Assembly (NCBI RefSeq): GCF_032268605.1
Contig: NZ_CP130318.1
Location: 2,266,001 to 2,330,000, forward strand
Length of the DNA: 64,000 bases
Source: Paenibacillus aurantius
GTDB taxonomy: Bacteria > Bacillota > Bacilli > Paenibacillales > NBRC-103111
Reading direction: 5' to 3'
Shown: piece by piece, positions 27,589 through 35,223 of the stretch
Layout of the letters: every line of letters starts with the position of its first letter
How positions within the stretch are numbered: position 1 is the first letter of the stretch
Notes under the pieces: generated by a model
Databases searched by the model: none
What the model was told of the DNA's origin: nothing
What the model saw: the letters and a program-made list of their open reading frames with translations, nothing else
Program-made: the position numbers and the translations under genes

Positions 27589-28371
27589 TTAAAGAGCGGG
27601 CCCTTTTCCGCCGTCCACATTGACGGACGTTCCGGTTACATAGGAAGCCGCTTCCGAAACGAGGAAGGTGATGACCTTCGCCGCTTCATCCGTCCGTCCG
27701 ATGCGGCCAAGTGGGATGCCGTGCTCGGGAGAAGAAGCAAACTCGTCCCATGTCAGCTCCGGAGCCGTCCGTTGCCATTTCTTCTCGATCTGGTCGCTGC
27801 GGATCATCCCGATGCAGACGGTGTTGACGCGGATCCCATCAGCAGCCAAATCGCGGCTCATCGCCTTCGTGAGGGCGAGTCCGGCCGCCCGGCTGACCGT
27901 AGTCGGAAGGGAAGAGGCAGGCGGCGTTTTGGCAGCGGAGGTGGTGATGTTCACAATGGCTCCTCCGCCGCTTTCACGGAAGTAAGGAAGGGCCGCACGG
28001 GAGAACCGGATAGCGGCGTGCAGCTTCAGATCGAGGTCATAGCCCCAGCTTTCGTCCTCGACTTCTTCAAACGGCTTGGCGGCCGATGTGCCGGCATTGT
28101 TGATAAGAATATCCAGGCGGCCGAACGCTTCCGCCGCCTGCTTAACCGCGTGTAGGCATTCTTCCGGAACGGTGACGTCCGCCCGGATCGTTACCACCTC
28201 ACGGCCGGTTCTTTCCTTGATAAGAGAGGCAGCCTTCTCCAGGTCCGTCGTGTTGCGGGCGCAGATCGCTACGCGAGCCCCCTCGGATGCAAGCTGAGCG
28301 GCCGTTTCCAAGCCAATCCCCCGGCTTCCGCCGGTCACCAAAGCGGCTTTATCCTGTAAACCTAAATCCAT
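27589..28371 (-). CDS. Short-chain dehydrogenase/reductase with atypical active site
   Basis: A 260-residue classical-SDR fold. The cofactor loop TGGSRGIG (14-21) and NNAG (about 91-94) are intact, and the C-terminal VTGTSVNVDGG is typical. In the active site, where YxxxK is expected after NITTSAA, the sequence reads SSLPTTVSRAAGLALTKA: the catalytic Tyr is replaced by Thr and the Lys by Arg. I recall related SDRs with a similar PT(T/S)VSRAAG phrase, so this may be a subfamily rather than a single mutation. NAD(P) binding is likely; ordinary hydride transfer chemistry is doubtful. AGGAGGATT precedes the ATG. It is divergent from lutA across a 313-base region. Confidence 0.8.
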   Translation of the reverse strand: MDLGLQDKAALVTGGSRGIGLETAAQLASEGARVAICARNTTDLEKAASLIKERTGREVVTIRADVTVPEECLHAVKQAAEAFGRLDILINNAGTSAAKPFEEVEDESWGYDLDLKLHAAIRFSRAALPYFRESGGGAIVNITTSAAKTPPASSLPTTVSRAAGLALTKAMSRDLAADGIRVNTVCIGMIRSDQIEKKWQRTAPELTWDEFASSPEHGIPLGRIGRTDEAAKVITFLVSEAASYVTGTSVNVDGGKGPAL

Positions 28372-28541
28372 AGCTACTAATCCTCCTTAGGGTTAATCCG
28401 ACTTTATGTATCGGCTTTAACGTAGCATGGGGAAACGGCGCAAGTCAATCCGGCGCAAGAAGGAAGAGGCCTCCTGCCGGGAGAAGCTGAATCGAGCCCT
28501 GCACTTGATTCTTTTGGTTTTAATCCTTCGTCATAAGACTA

Positions 28542-28570
28542 TTGTTCCCTCTGCCTTTATGGAGTAGAAT
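28542..28570 (+). promoter_or_regulatory. Promoter of lutABC
   Basis: TTGTTC (28542-28547), 17-base spacer, TAGAAT (28565-28570), about 110 bases before lutA. Confidence 0.6.
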
Positions 28571-28618
28571 AAAAGGAAACCGCAGGAACGTCAGTCCGCG
28601 GCCTTATTTTTAATTCAA

Positions 28619-28631
28619 CTTGTCTGATAAG
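28619..28631 (+). promoter_or_regulatory. Candidate LutR operator
   Basis: CTTGTCTGATAAG is an imperfect palindrome (CTTnTCnGAnAAG) placed between the lut promoter and lutA, followed by a second CTGATAA and a direct repeat AACTTGT. FadR-type GntR regulators bind such short palindromes; assignment to LutR is inferred from position. Confidence 0.35.
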
Positions 28632-28684
28632 CTGATAACTTGTTTGGCATGGTGGAACGGATAAGTCAGGAGGGGGAGAACCTT

Positions 28685-29431
28685 TTGAAGGTATCATTGT
28701 TTATTACTTGTTTAAGCGACGCCGTCTATCCCCGGGTGGGGGAGGCCATGGTTAAGCTGCTTGCCCGGTACGGGGTGCAGCTGCATTTTCCGGAGGTCCA
28801 GACCTGCTGCGGCCAGCCGGCCTTCAACAGCGGCTACTGGGAAGAAGCCCAAGCCTCGGCCCGGACCATCCTGAAAGCGTTTGAGGACAGCGATTTCGTC
28901 ATCTCGCCATCCGGCTCGTGCACGGGAATGATTCATCATTATTACCCGAAGCTGTTCGAGAACGATCCCGTTCAGCTGGCCAAAGCCCAGGAGCTGGCAT
29001 CGAAAACCTATGAATTCACCCAGTTTCTGGTGGATGTGCTCGGTGTGGAGGATGTGGGAGCCGTCTTTCCCCACAAGGTCACCTATCATCCGTCCTGTCA
29101 CGGCTCCCGCCTGCTCGGCATTCGCAGTGAACCCGCGGTCTTGATGAACAACGTGAAGGACATGGAGCTCATTCCTCTTCCTTACGCGGAGGATTGCTGC
29201 GGGTTCGGGGGAACCTTCGCCGTGAAGATGTGCGATATTTCCGGAGCGATGGTGACCGAGAAAACGGACCACGTGCTCGAAACGGAGGCAGAAGTGCTGG
29301 TGGGCCTCGACATGGGCTGTCTGATCAACATATCGGGAAATTTGCGCTACCGCGGAAGGCCCGTCCGGGTGATGCATCTGGCGGAGCTGCTGTATGAGGG
29401 GGTGAAGGCCGGTGAGCGCAGTGCAGGCTAA
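28685..29431 (+). CDS. lutA: L-lactate utilisation protein LutA
   Basis: A 248-residue Fe-S subunit of the LutABC complex that oxidises L-lactate to pyruvate. Two cysteine-rich CCG domains are present: VQTCCGQPAFNSGYW and EDCCGFGGTFAVKM, with the preceding PSGSCTGMIHHYYP and TYHPSCHGSRL holding the partner cysteines. I place the start at TTG 28685 (MKVSLFITCL), because B. subtilis LutA begins the same way and AGGAGGGGGAG lies just upstream; the open frame to 28640 is an extension. The stop overlaps lutB by 20 bases. Confidence 0.93.
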   Translation: MKVSLFITCLSDAVYPRVGEAMVKLLARYGVQLHFPEVQTCCGQPAFNSGYWEEAQASARTILKAFEDSDFVISPSGSCTGMIHHYYPKLFENDPVQLAKAQELASKTYEFTQFLVDVLGVEDVGAVFPHKVTYHPSCHGSRLLGIRSEPAVLMNNVKDMELIPLPYAEDCCGFGGTFAVKMCDISGAMVTEKTDHVLETEAEVLVGLDMGCLINISGNLRYRGRPVRVMHLAELLYEGVKAGERSAG

Positions 29432-30938
29432 GCAGGGAACGGTCAAGGAAAGGGCGCAGATCGCTCTGAACGACGAATTTCTTGTCAACGCGGTCAAGTT
29501 TACGACCGAACGGCTTCGCAACGGTAAGAAGTCGGCATCGGCCGAGCATGGGAATTGGGAGGAATGGCGGGAAAGAGGGCGGCAGATCCGGCTGCATACG
29601 ATTGCCCACCTGGATTACTACCTCAACCAATTCATTGAGAATGCCCGGGCCAACGGGATTCACGTCCATTTTGCCGCGACGGCGGAGGAAGCGGTTGCCG
29701 TTACGATGAAGATCGCCCAGCATGCCCAGGCCCGATCGGTCGTCAAGTCGAAATCGATGGTATCCGAGGAGCTTCATATCAATCATGCGCTTGAAGAGCT
29801 TGGCATCGAATCCGTGGAGACCGATCTCGGGGAATATATTATCCAATTGGCGGGCGAAACGCCTTCCCACATTATCATTCCGGCCATTCACAAAAACCGC
29901 TACCAGATCGCCGAGCTTCTGTCGAAGGAGGCGGGAGAAACCCTCCCTCCGGAAACGTCCATTCTGGCCGGCTTCGTCCGGCGGAAGCTGAGGGAGAAGT
30001 TTCTCGAGGCCGAAGTCGGCATGACCGGGTGCAACTTCGCGATCGCCGAAAGCGGCTCGATCGTCTTGTTCGAGAACGAAGGAAATGCCCGGATGGTCAG
30101 TACGGTTCCGAAGACGCAGATCACCTTGATGGGGATGGAACGGATTATCCCCACTTGGGATGACCTGGAGGTGATGGCGACGCTTCTTCCCCGGTCCGCT
30201 ACGGGCCAGAAGCTGACAGTCTATATGTCCGGGATTACGGGGCCGAGGCGGGAAGCCGACGGAGACGGTCCCGAGGAGATGCATATCGTCATTGTCGACA
30301 ACGGACGTTCCCTTCAACTTGGTGACCCGGAATTCCAGGAGCTCCTGAACTGCATCCGGTGCGGTGCCTGCTTGAACGCCTGTCCCGTTTACCGGCATAT
30401 CGGGGGTCACGCTTACGGAGGCACCTACAGTGGTCCGATCGGAGCGGTGCTTACTCCCGCCCTCAACAAGAACGTCGCCGAATGGGACGATATCGCCAAT
30501 GCCTCCTCGTTGTGCGGGGCCTGCTACGAGGCTTGTCCGGTCAAAATCCCGCTCCACGACATGCTGGTCTATTTGCGTCACCGCAAAGTCGAACGCGGCA
30601 AAAAGGCATGGGACGAGAACATCGGGATGAAGGGCTTCGCCTACGTCATGGGCAGCCATAAGCGGCTTAGCCGCGTCTTGAAGCTGGGGCGTCTCGGACA
30701 GGGCGTGGTGGTCCGCGACGGGGTGATCAAAGCCCGAATCGGCCCGCTGGCCGGCTGGAACGCCCACCGGCATACGCCGAGTCTGCCGCCGAAGTCTTTC
30801 CGCGAATCGTGGAAATCGCTGGATCAGGATGTCACAGCGGAGCTGCGGGGGCTGGATCCCGGCGTAAAGCAGCGGATGGAGCAAAGGATGAAGCAGGCTA
30901 TAGAGGACCGTGTACAGGGAGGGAAGCAACATGGCTAA
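29412..30938 (+). CDS. lutB: L-lactate utilisation iron-sulfur protein LutB
   Basis: A 508-residue protein with an N-terminal LUD domain (about 70-300: VKSKSMVSEELHINHALEEL; EVGMTGCNFAIAESGSIVLF) and a C-terminal ferredoxin-like part with two 4Fe-4S motifs, CIRCGACLNACPVY and LCGACYEACPVKIP. It carries electrons from lactate in the LutABC complex. The GTG start lies within lutA, so translation is coupled. The C-terminus overlaps the lutC start by eight bases. Length and order match B. subtilis lutABC. Confidence 0.94.
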   Translation: MSAVQAKQGTVKERAQIALNDEFLVNAVKFTTERLRNGKKSASAEHGNWEEWRERGRQIRLHTIAHLDYYLNQFIENARANGIHVHFAATAEEAVAVTMKIAQHAQARSVVKSKSMVSEELHINHALEELGIESVETDLGEYIIQLAGETPSHIIIPAIHKNRYQIAELLSKEAGETLPPETSILAGFVRRKLREKFLEAEVGMTGCNFAIAESGSIVLFENEGNARMVSTVPKTQITLMGMERIIPTWDDLEVMATLLPRSATGQKLTVYMSGITGPRREADGDGPEEMHIVIVDNGRSLQLGDPEFQELLNCIRCGACLNACPVYRHIGGHAYGGTYSGPIGAVLTPALNKNVAEWDDIANASSLCGACYEACPVKIPLHDMLVYLRHRKVERGKKAWDENIGMKGFAYVMGSHKRLSRVLKLGRLGQGVVVRDGVIKARIGPLAGWNAHRHTPSLPPKSFRESWKSLDQDVTAELRGLDPGVKQRMEQRMKQAIEDRVQGGKQHG

Positions 30939-31653
30939 TCCGAATCCGTTTCTCGCGGGGCTCGAGGAGAAGTCGAGAGAGCGTCAGAAGGAATTCATAT
31001 CGCATATCGCCGGCCGCTTGGGACGCAAGCCGCTTGCGGAGAAGCCGCAGCATCCGTTCAAGGGAGCGCCTTCCTTCTGGCACGGCTTTGAGCTCAGCGA
31101 AGAAGAGCGCATCGCCTTGTTTATGGAGAATTGGCGCAAGGCGGGGGGGCATGCCTTCCGCCTGCCGGATGGGGAGGCGGTCCAGCAATTTATCGTCGAG
31201 CGCGTAGAGGAGACCAAAGCCCGGCACCTCATCCGCCAGGACCAGGAGGAGCTGGAGAATCTGGGCCTCGAAGAGGCGCTGCCTGACGTCGAATGGACAG
31301 TGTGGGGAAGGGAGCCGAAGGAACAGCTGCTGCCGATGGCCGCGGGGGCGGACATCGGTCTCGTCGCCGTCGACTTCGCCGCGGCGTACACAGGCTCCCT
31401 GGTGGTGACCTCCTCCGCGCAGAAAGGCCGTTCAGTCAGCCTGCTGCCTACCATTATGATCGCGATTATCCCCGTCTCCCGTCTGCGGACCCGGCTCGGC
31501 CAGGTGCTGGCGGAATTCGACGGGAAGCCCAGGGAGCAATTCCCGGCGGGCATCCATTTTATTTCCGGACCGAGCCGTTCCGCCGATATCGAGAATGATT
31601 TGACCATCGGCGTGCATGGGCCGGGAATCGTCTATGCCCTGCTGGTGGGGTAA
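30931..31653 (+). CDS. lutC: Lactate utilisation protein LutC
   Basis: A 240-residue LUD-domain (DUF162) protein, the third part of the L-lactate oxidation complex. Seen: HPFKGAPSFWHGFELSEEER near the front, GADIGLVAVDFAAAYTGSLV, LLPTIMIAIIPVSRLRTRLG, FISGPSRSADIENDLTIGVH and GPGIVYALLVG at the end. ATG 30931 follows GGAGGG; a further in-frame ATG at 30910 has no ribosome site. It ends 18 bases before the extended -10 promoter of lutR. Confidence 0.93.
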   Translation: MANPNPFLAGLEEKSRERQKEFISHIAGRLGRKPLAEKPQHPFKGAPSFWHGFELSEEERIALFMENWRKAGGHAFRLPDGEAVQQFIVERVEETKARHLIRQDQEELENLGLEEALPDVEWTVWGREPKEQLLPMAAGADIGLVAVDFAAAYTGSLVVTSSAQKGRSVSLLPTIMIAIIPVSRLRTRLGQVLAEFDGKPREQFPAGIHFISGPSRSADIENDLTIGVHGPGIVYALLVG

Positions 31654-31668
31654 GTCTCCCTGCGGGTA

Positions 31669-31677
31669 TGGTATAAT
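31669..31677 (+). promoter_or_regulatory. Extended -10 promoter of lutR
   Basis: TGGTATAAT at 31669-31677 matches TGnTATAAT, with no good -35, 45 bases before the lutR start. It implies that lutR can be made apart from lutABC. Confidence 0.5.
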
Positions 31678-31721
31678 AATGGGATAGAAGGCGCCGTCCA
31701 GACGGCTGACAGGAGACCCCC

Positions 31722-32441
31722 ATGGAAATAGCGAAGCTGTCCAAAAAGAACCATTACGAACATATAACGGAACAACTCCAGAATCTGATCGTGGAAGGGA
31801 AGCTTCAGCCCGGCGACCGGCTGCCCTCTACGAAGGAGCTGTCGGAGCGCTTCGGAGTGGGCAGATCGACCATGAGGGAAGCCCTCAGCGCGTTAAAGGC
31901 CATGGGCCTGATCGAGATCCGGCAGGGGGGGCCCTCTACCGTAAGCCGGCTGCCTGGAGCCGACAAAGTGGACATTCCCGGCCTTCACCAGCTGATCACC
32001 AACCGCGACGAGCTCTTGGAGCTGCTCGAAGCGAGAAAATCGCTCGAGGTTTCGAATGCCGGGCTGGCGGCCCTTAAGCGCAGCGTCCCCGATCTGGAGA
32101 GCTTCGCCCGGATTTTGGAGGAGATGGCGGCTCATATCGGAGACGAAGAAACGGGGGAGCGCACGGATCTGCTTTTTCATTCGGCTCTCGCCCGCTCCAC
32201 TCACAATGGCATTATGGAAGGGATCTTCGACACCATCTCTTCCCGGATGGAGCTGGCCATTCGTGAAACACGCCGGATCGAGCTTTATTCCAATGCATCG
32301 GTATCGGAGCGGCTGTACCGGGAGCACCTCGCGATCTTTGAAGCCATCCGCTCCGGCCATCCCGACGCCGCCCAGGACAGAATGAAAGAGCACCTGCATC
32401 ATGTCGAAGGCATATTAATGAAGTATTTGCAAAAAGGCTGA
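31722..32441 (+). CDS. lutR: FadR/GntR-family regulator LutR
   Basis: A 239-residue repressor with an N-terminal winged helix (about 10-75: LQPGDRLPSTKELSERFGVG, then RSTMREALSALKAMGLIEIR) and a C-terminal FCD sensor (about 95-230: LLELLEARKSLEVSNAGLAA; DLLFHSALARSTHNGIM with metal-binding Asp and His; REHLAIFEAIRSGHPDAA). B. subtilis LutR of the same family represses lutABC and is relieved by L-lactate; adjacency supports the same role here. CAGGAG precedes the ATG. Hairpin 32439-32480 follows. Confidence 0.88.
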   Translation: MEIAKLSKKNHYEHITEQLQNLIVEGKLQPGDRLPSTKELSERFGVGRSTMREALSALKAMGLIEIRQGGPSTVSRLPGADKVDIPGLHQLITNRDELLELLEARKSLEVSNAGLAALKRSVPDLESFARILEEMAAHIGDEETGERTDLLFHSALARSTHNGIMEGIFDTISSRMELAIRETRRIELYSNASVSERLYREHLAIFEAIRSGHPDAAQDRMKEHLHHVEGILMKYLQKG

Positions 32442-32480
32442 CCGTCTGTCCGTCGAATCGGAACAGGGCGGTCAGCCTTC
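32439..32480 (+). terminator. Hairpin after lutR
   Basis: GCTGACCG and CGGTCAGC arms with an inner CTGTCCG / CGGAACAG stem. The T run is short, so terminator strength is uncertain. Confidence 0.5.
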
Positions 32481-32505
32481 CTGCATAGCGGCCGTTTAAC
32501 ACGGT

Positions 32506-33315
32506 TTAAATTTTCTTTTTCATGAGGCCCATCAGCCTCTCGGGATAATTCGTGATAATGCTCGAAACTCCGAGATCCATCATCCGCGCCATATCCTGCT
32601 CGTTGTTGACGGTCCAGACATACACTTCCTTGTGGTACTTGGCGGCGAGGAGCATGAATTCCTTGTTGACGAGAGGGTAAGCGGCGCTGATGACCTCGTA
32701 ATCGGAACTCCGGAAGAGGCCTTCGAGGTCCTTAGGCTTTTCTCCCACGATCAGCCCCGTCTTGATGGAGCCGTTGCCCTGCTTCACCCTGCGGAGCAGC
32801 TCGGCATCGAACGACGTAACGGTGCAGTGGTCGGTGAAATGATGTTTTTCGATAAGGTCGACGGTTTGTTCGGCCAGCCGGACCCCGTGTCCGTTGTTTT
32901 TGAGCTCGATGTTGAGCTTCAATCGACCCTTGGCCGTGACAAGGACTTCTTCGAGAGTAGGGACCTTCTCGTTCCGGTAGGAAGCCCCGAACCAGGCGCC
33001 GGCGCTGGCCCGGCGGAGTTCTTTATAGCGGATATCCCAGATCGGCTTGTTGATGCCAGTTGTCCGGCGGACATTATAGTCATGCATGACCACGAGAACT
33101 CCGTCCTTCGTTTCCTGCACGTCCAGCTCGGCATAGCCGGCCCCGTCCTCGATGGCTTGACGAAAAGCGCCAAGCGTATTCTCCGGAGCGGTTCCGGAGC
33201 TTCCCCGGTGAGCGGTGATCAGGCTGTGGTTCTCGGCATAAGTGGTTAAGGAAGTGGGAGACGAGGTAAAGCTCAAGGTGGACAGGACGGCGAAAACCAG
33301 AAGGATCTTTCTCAT
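32506..33315 (-). CDS. glpQ: Glycerophosphodiester phosphodiesterase, exported
   Basis: A 269-residue GDPD enzyme that hydrolyses glycerophosphodiesters to glycerol-3-phosphate and an alcohol. An N-terminal signal peptide of about 27 residues (ILLVFAVLSTLSFTSS) points to export. Catalytic and metal residues are present: His36 and Arg37 in ITAHRGSSGTAPENT, Glu63 and Asp65 in YAELDVQETKDG, His78 in VVMHDYNVRRTT, and Glu in KLNIELKNNG. ATG 33315 has GGAGAAT upstream. A cre box lies about 60 bases upstream of the gene (33376-33389), so CcpA repression is likely. Single gene. Confidence 0.9.
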   Translation of the reverse strand: MRKILLVFAVLSTLSFTSSPTSLTTYAENHSLITAHRGSSGTAPENTLGAFRQAIEDGAGYAELDVQETKDGVLVVMHDYNVRRTTGINKPIWDIRYKELRRASAGAWFGASYRNEKVPTLEEVLVTAKGRLKLNIELKNNGHGVRLAEQTVDLIEKHHFTDHCTVTSFDAELLRRVKQGNGSIKTGLIVGEKPKDLEGLFRSSDYEVISAAYPLVNKEFMLLAAKYHKEVYVWTVNNEQDMARMMDLGVSSIITNYPERLMGLMKKKI

Positions 33316-33375
33316 GGGGCATTCTCCTGTGATGTAAGATGGGGGTACTTAAGACCTAATATAGTATATTTGACA

Positions 33376-33389
33376 TGAAAGCGCTTTAT
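33376..33389 (-). promoter_or_regulatory. CcpA (cre) box upstream of glpQ
   Basis: TGAAAGCGCTTTAT differs from the ideal cre palindrome TGAAAGCGCTTTCA in one position. It lies just upstream of a TATACTATATT stretch that could hold the glpQ -10 on the minus strand. B. subtilis glpQ is also subject to catabolite repression. Confidence 0.65.
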
Positions 33390-33491
33390 CCTTTTTTTAT
33401 TATAAAAAAATTTTCCGGATTCAACAGCTCCTTCAGCGGTTATATTCATAGAGGGTGTAACAATTCTATTATAATCAAGAGGGGCTTAAAA

Positions 33492-33665
33492 ATGATATTA
33501 AATATTCATTACAAATCCAAAAGAAATTCTGCCATAGCATCGGAATTAAAAGAGCTCGAAAAGTTCATCCAGGACCAGACCAAACGGGGCGAGCAGGTCG
33601 ATCTCCGCGACTGGAAAACGTTCGAAGGCCGTTTCGGCCAGTGGCGCCGCCGGCAGCACGGATAA
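33492..33665 (+). CDS. Small basic protein of unknown function (57 aa)
   Basis: A 57-residue charged, helical protein: MILNIHYKSKRN, then SAIASELKELEKFIQDQTKR and GEQVDLRDWKTFEGRFGQWR. No signal peptide, cysteines or membrane segment. The frame is open from 33375, but the first 39 residues are low-complexity AT-rich sequence, and GAGGGG lies ahead of ATG 33492, which I prefer. A strong terminator follows. The front half of the gene and its upstream region are AT-rich. I do not recognise the family. Confidence 0.55.
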   Translation: MILNIHYKSKRNSAIASELKELEKFIQDQTKRGEQVDLRDWKTFEGRFGQWRRRQHG

Positions 33666-33680
33666 AGGCGGATGCGCAAG

Positions 33681-33714
33681 AAGACCTGTACGCATAGGCG
33701 TCAGGTCTTTTTTT
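33681..33714 (+). terminator. Terminator after the 57-aa gene
   Basis: AAGACCTG / CAGGTCTT with inner ACGC / GCGT, followed by seven T. Confidence 0.85.
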
Positions 33715-33844
33715 GTGAGGGTCCGGCCGGGTCTTCGGGTTAATTCGAACACTCTGGGCCAATGACCATGGCTTTCTTCCGGGAGAATGAATAGGATGGG
33801 AGGAGATATAAGAACAGTGAAAGCTTAAGACAGGAGCCGTGCCC

Positions 33845-33922
33845 ATGAGAAAATCTGTGATTGCCCTGGTTGTTCTTGTCCTGTTCGTCCTGCTGGCCAT
33901 TGTGGTGGCCCTGCTCGTCTGA
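33845..33922 (+). CDS. Tiny single-pass membrane protein (25 aa)
   Basis: MRKSVIALVVLVLFVLLAIV followed by VALLV: a positively charged start and one hydrophobic helix, nothing else. AGGAG lies about eight bases before the ATG and a strong terminator follows 18 bases after the stop, which supports a real gene despite its size. Very small membrane proteins of this kind (YjcZ-like or other sporulation proteins) are common in Bacillales, and the neighbouring genes are spore genes, but function is not known. Confidence 0.55.
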   Translation: MRKSVIALVVLVLFVLLAIVVALLV

Positions 33923-33940
33923 TAAACCCGTTAAAGAGTA

Positions 33941-33977
33941 AACCGGTCTCTGCGTTAAGCAGAGGCCGGTTTTTTTG
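33941..33977 (+). terminator. Terminator after the 25-aa gene
   Basis: AACCGGTCTCTGC / GCAGAGGCCGGTT with a GTTAA loop and TTTTTT. It lies downstream of the convergent DUF1657 gene as well. Confidence 0.85.
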
Positions 33978-33997
33978 GGGATGCCGTGTTCTCGAGC

Positions 33998-34204
33998 TTA
34001 GAAGCCTTTGTATTGGGGCTCCTCGTTCTCGAGCTGCTGAACACGGGTGGACACCTGGTCGATAATCTGCTGGGTGGATTGGGCGGCCTGGGTGAAGAGG
34101 TTTTTGGCATCTTGGTTCTGGGTGCTCAGGGCGAAGGTTTCCAGGCTGGCTTGAGCGCTTTTCAGCGAAGCGAGAGTGGTTTTGACTTGGGAAGCGACTG
34201 TCAT
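33998..34204 (-). CDS. DUF1657 protein of the spoVA2-type locus
   Basis: A 68-residue all-helical protein: MTVASQVKTTLASLKSAQAS, then LETFALSTQNQDAKNLFTQA, ending EPQYKGF, the characteristic DUF1657 end. Such proteins accompany spoVA2/spoVA2mob operons and are made during sporulation; their molecular role is not established. AAAGGAG lies nine bases before ATG 34204; a longer frame to 34240 adds residues not typical of the family. Unlike the spoVA2mob operon as I know it, the gene is divergent from the rest. Confidence 0.85.
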   Translation of the reverse strand: MTVASQVKTTLASLKSAQASLETFALSTQNQDAKNLFTQAAQSTQQIIDQVSTRVQQLENEEPQYKGF

Positions 34205-34339
34205 TGGGTTAGTCTCCTTTGTTGGTTGGTGGAATAACAAGCATTACTTTCCCCAGGAAAAAAGGAAACCATGTACATTTATAAGCCAGACAATTTTGAC
34301 AAATAATGATACCGATCTCCATTAGAAAGGAGCCGGTAT

Positions 34340-35200
34340 ATGCCTGATTGGTCTGTGATCGCCCTCCGTTCCCTCGGGGCGGTGGTGATGCTGTTCGTTC
34401 TGACCCGGATTCTGGGTAAAAAACAGATTTCCCAGCTGACCTTTTTTGAATACGTGGTGGGGATTACCCTCGGGGAATTGGCGGGCTTTATCTCGACGGA
34501 TATCGAAGCGCACTACTTCCTTGGCGTGACGGCCCTTCTGGTGTGGTTTCTCTCCGCTCTGCTCGTGGAGATGGTGACCTTAAAGAGCCGGTCGTTCCGC
34601 AATTGGATGGAAGGAAAGTCCCGGATACTGATTCAGAAGGGCAAGGTGCTCGAGGACAACCTGAAGAAGGAAAGGCTCTCGGGCGACGAGCTTCTCGAAG
34701 AGCTGCGCAAAAAGAATGTGTTCCAGGTGGCCGAGGTGGAGTTTGCGGTCATGGAGCCCTCGGGTGACATCAACGTGCTCCTTAAGAAAGAAAATCAGCC
34801 CCTAACGCCCAAACACCTTGGCATAACCGTAGCCCCGGAGTCGGAACCCCAAACGGTTATCATGGACGGAATCATTCTGGACGAGCCTCTGTCCACTCTC
34901 GGGTTCAGCCGGGGATGGCTGCTGACGGAGCTGGAGAAAGCCGGAGTGGCGGTGGAGAACGTCTTTCTCGGCCAGGCCGATCAATACGGTGAGCTCTTTA
35001 TCGATACCTTTGATGACATGATCAAGGTTCCGAAGCCGCAGACGAAGCAGCTTCTGCTCGCTACGCTCAAGAAATGCCAGGCCGATCTGGAGCTGTACGC
35101 CCTGTCGACGAGCAACGGGGAGTCCAAAAGGATTTATGCCGATGGAGCGATGCAGCTGACCAGGAATGTGGAGCACCTGACTCCGCTTCTTCAACGATAG
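34340..35200 (+). CDS. DUF421 (YetF-type) membrane protein with C-terminal DUF1657-like domain
   Basis: A 286-residue protein with three membrane helices in residues 1-80 (ALRSLGAVVMLFVLTRILG, YVVGITLGELAGFIST, ALLVWFLSALLVEMV), the DUF421 soluble domain at about 85-160 (ILIQKGKVLEDNLKKERLSG; VAEVEFAVMEPSGDINVLLK), a second soluble part, and a tail at about 235-284 (LLATLKKCQADLELYALSTS) that is clearly similar to the neighbouring DUF1657 protein. This domain order is that of the YetF-like gene of spoVA2mob operons. It probably sits in the spore inner membrane. GAAAGGAG precedes the ATG, and spoVAC follows by 23 bases. Confidence 0.85.
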   Translation: MPDWSVIALRSLGAVVMLFVLTRILGKKQISQLTFFEYVVGITLGELAGFISTDIEAHYFLGVTALLVWFLSALLVEMVTLKSRSFRNWMEGKSRILIQKGKVLEDNLKKERLSGDELLEELRKKNVFQVAEVEFAVMEPSGDINVLLKKENQPLTPKHLGITVAPESEPQTVIMDGIILDEPLSTLGFSRGWLLTELEKAGVAVENVFLGQADQYGELFIDTFDDMIKVPKPQTKQLLLATLKKCQADLELYALSTSNGESKRIYADGAMQLTRNVEHLTPLLQR

Positions 35201-35223
35201 CAACCAAAGGAGGAATGGGTAGA

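Noticed and set aside
29325-30932. Minus-strand frame of 535 codons
   Set aside because: Antisense to lutB, which has two intact Fe-S motifs and overlaps its neighbours as expected.
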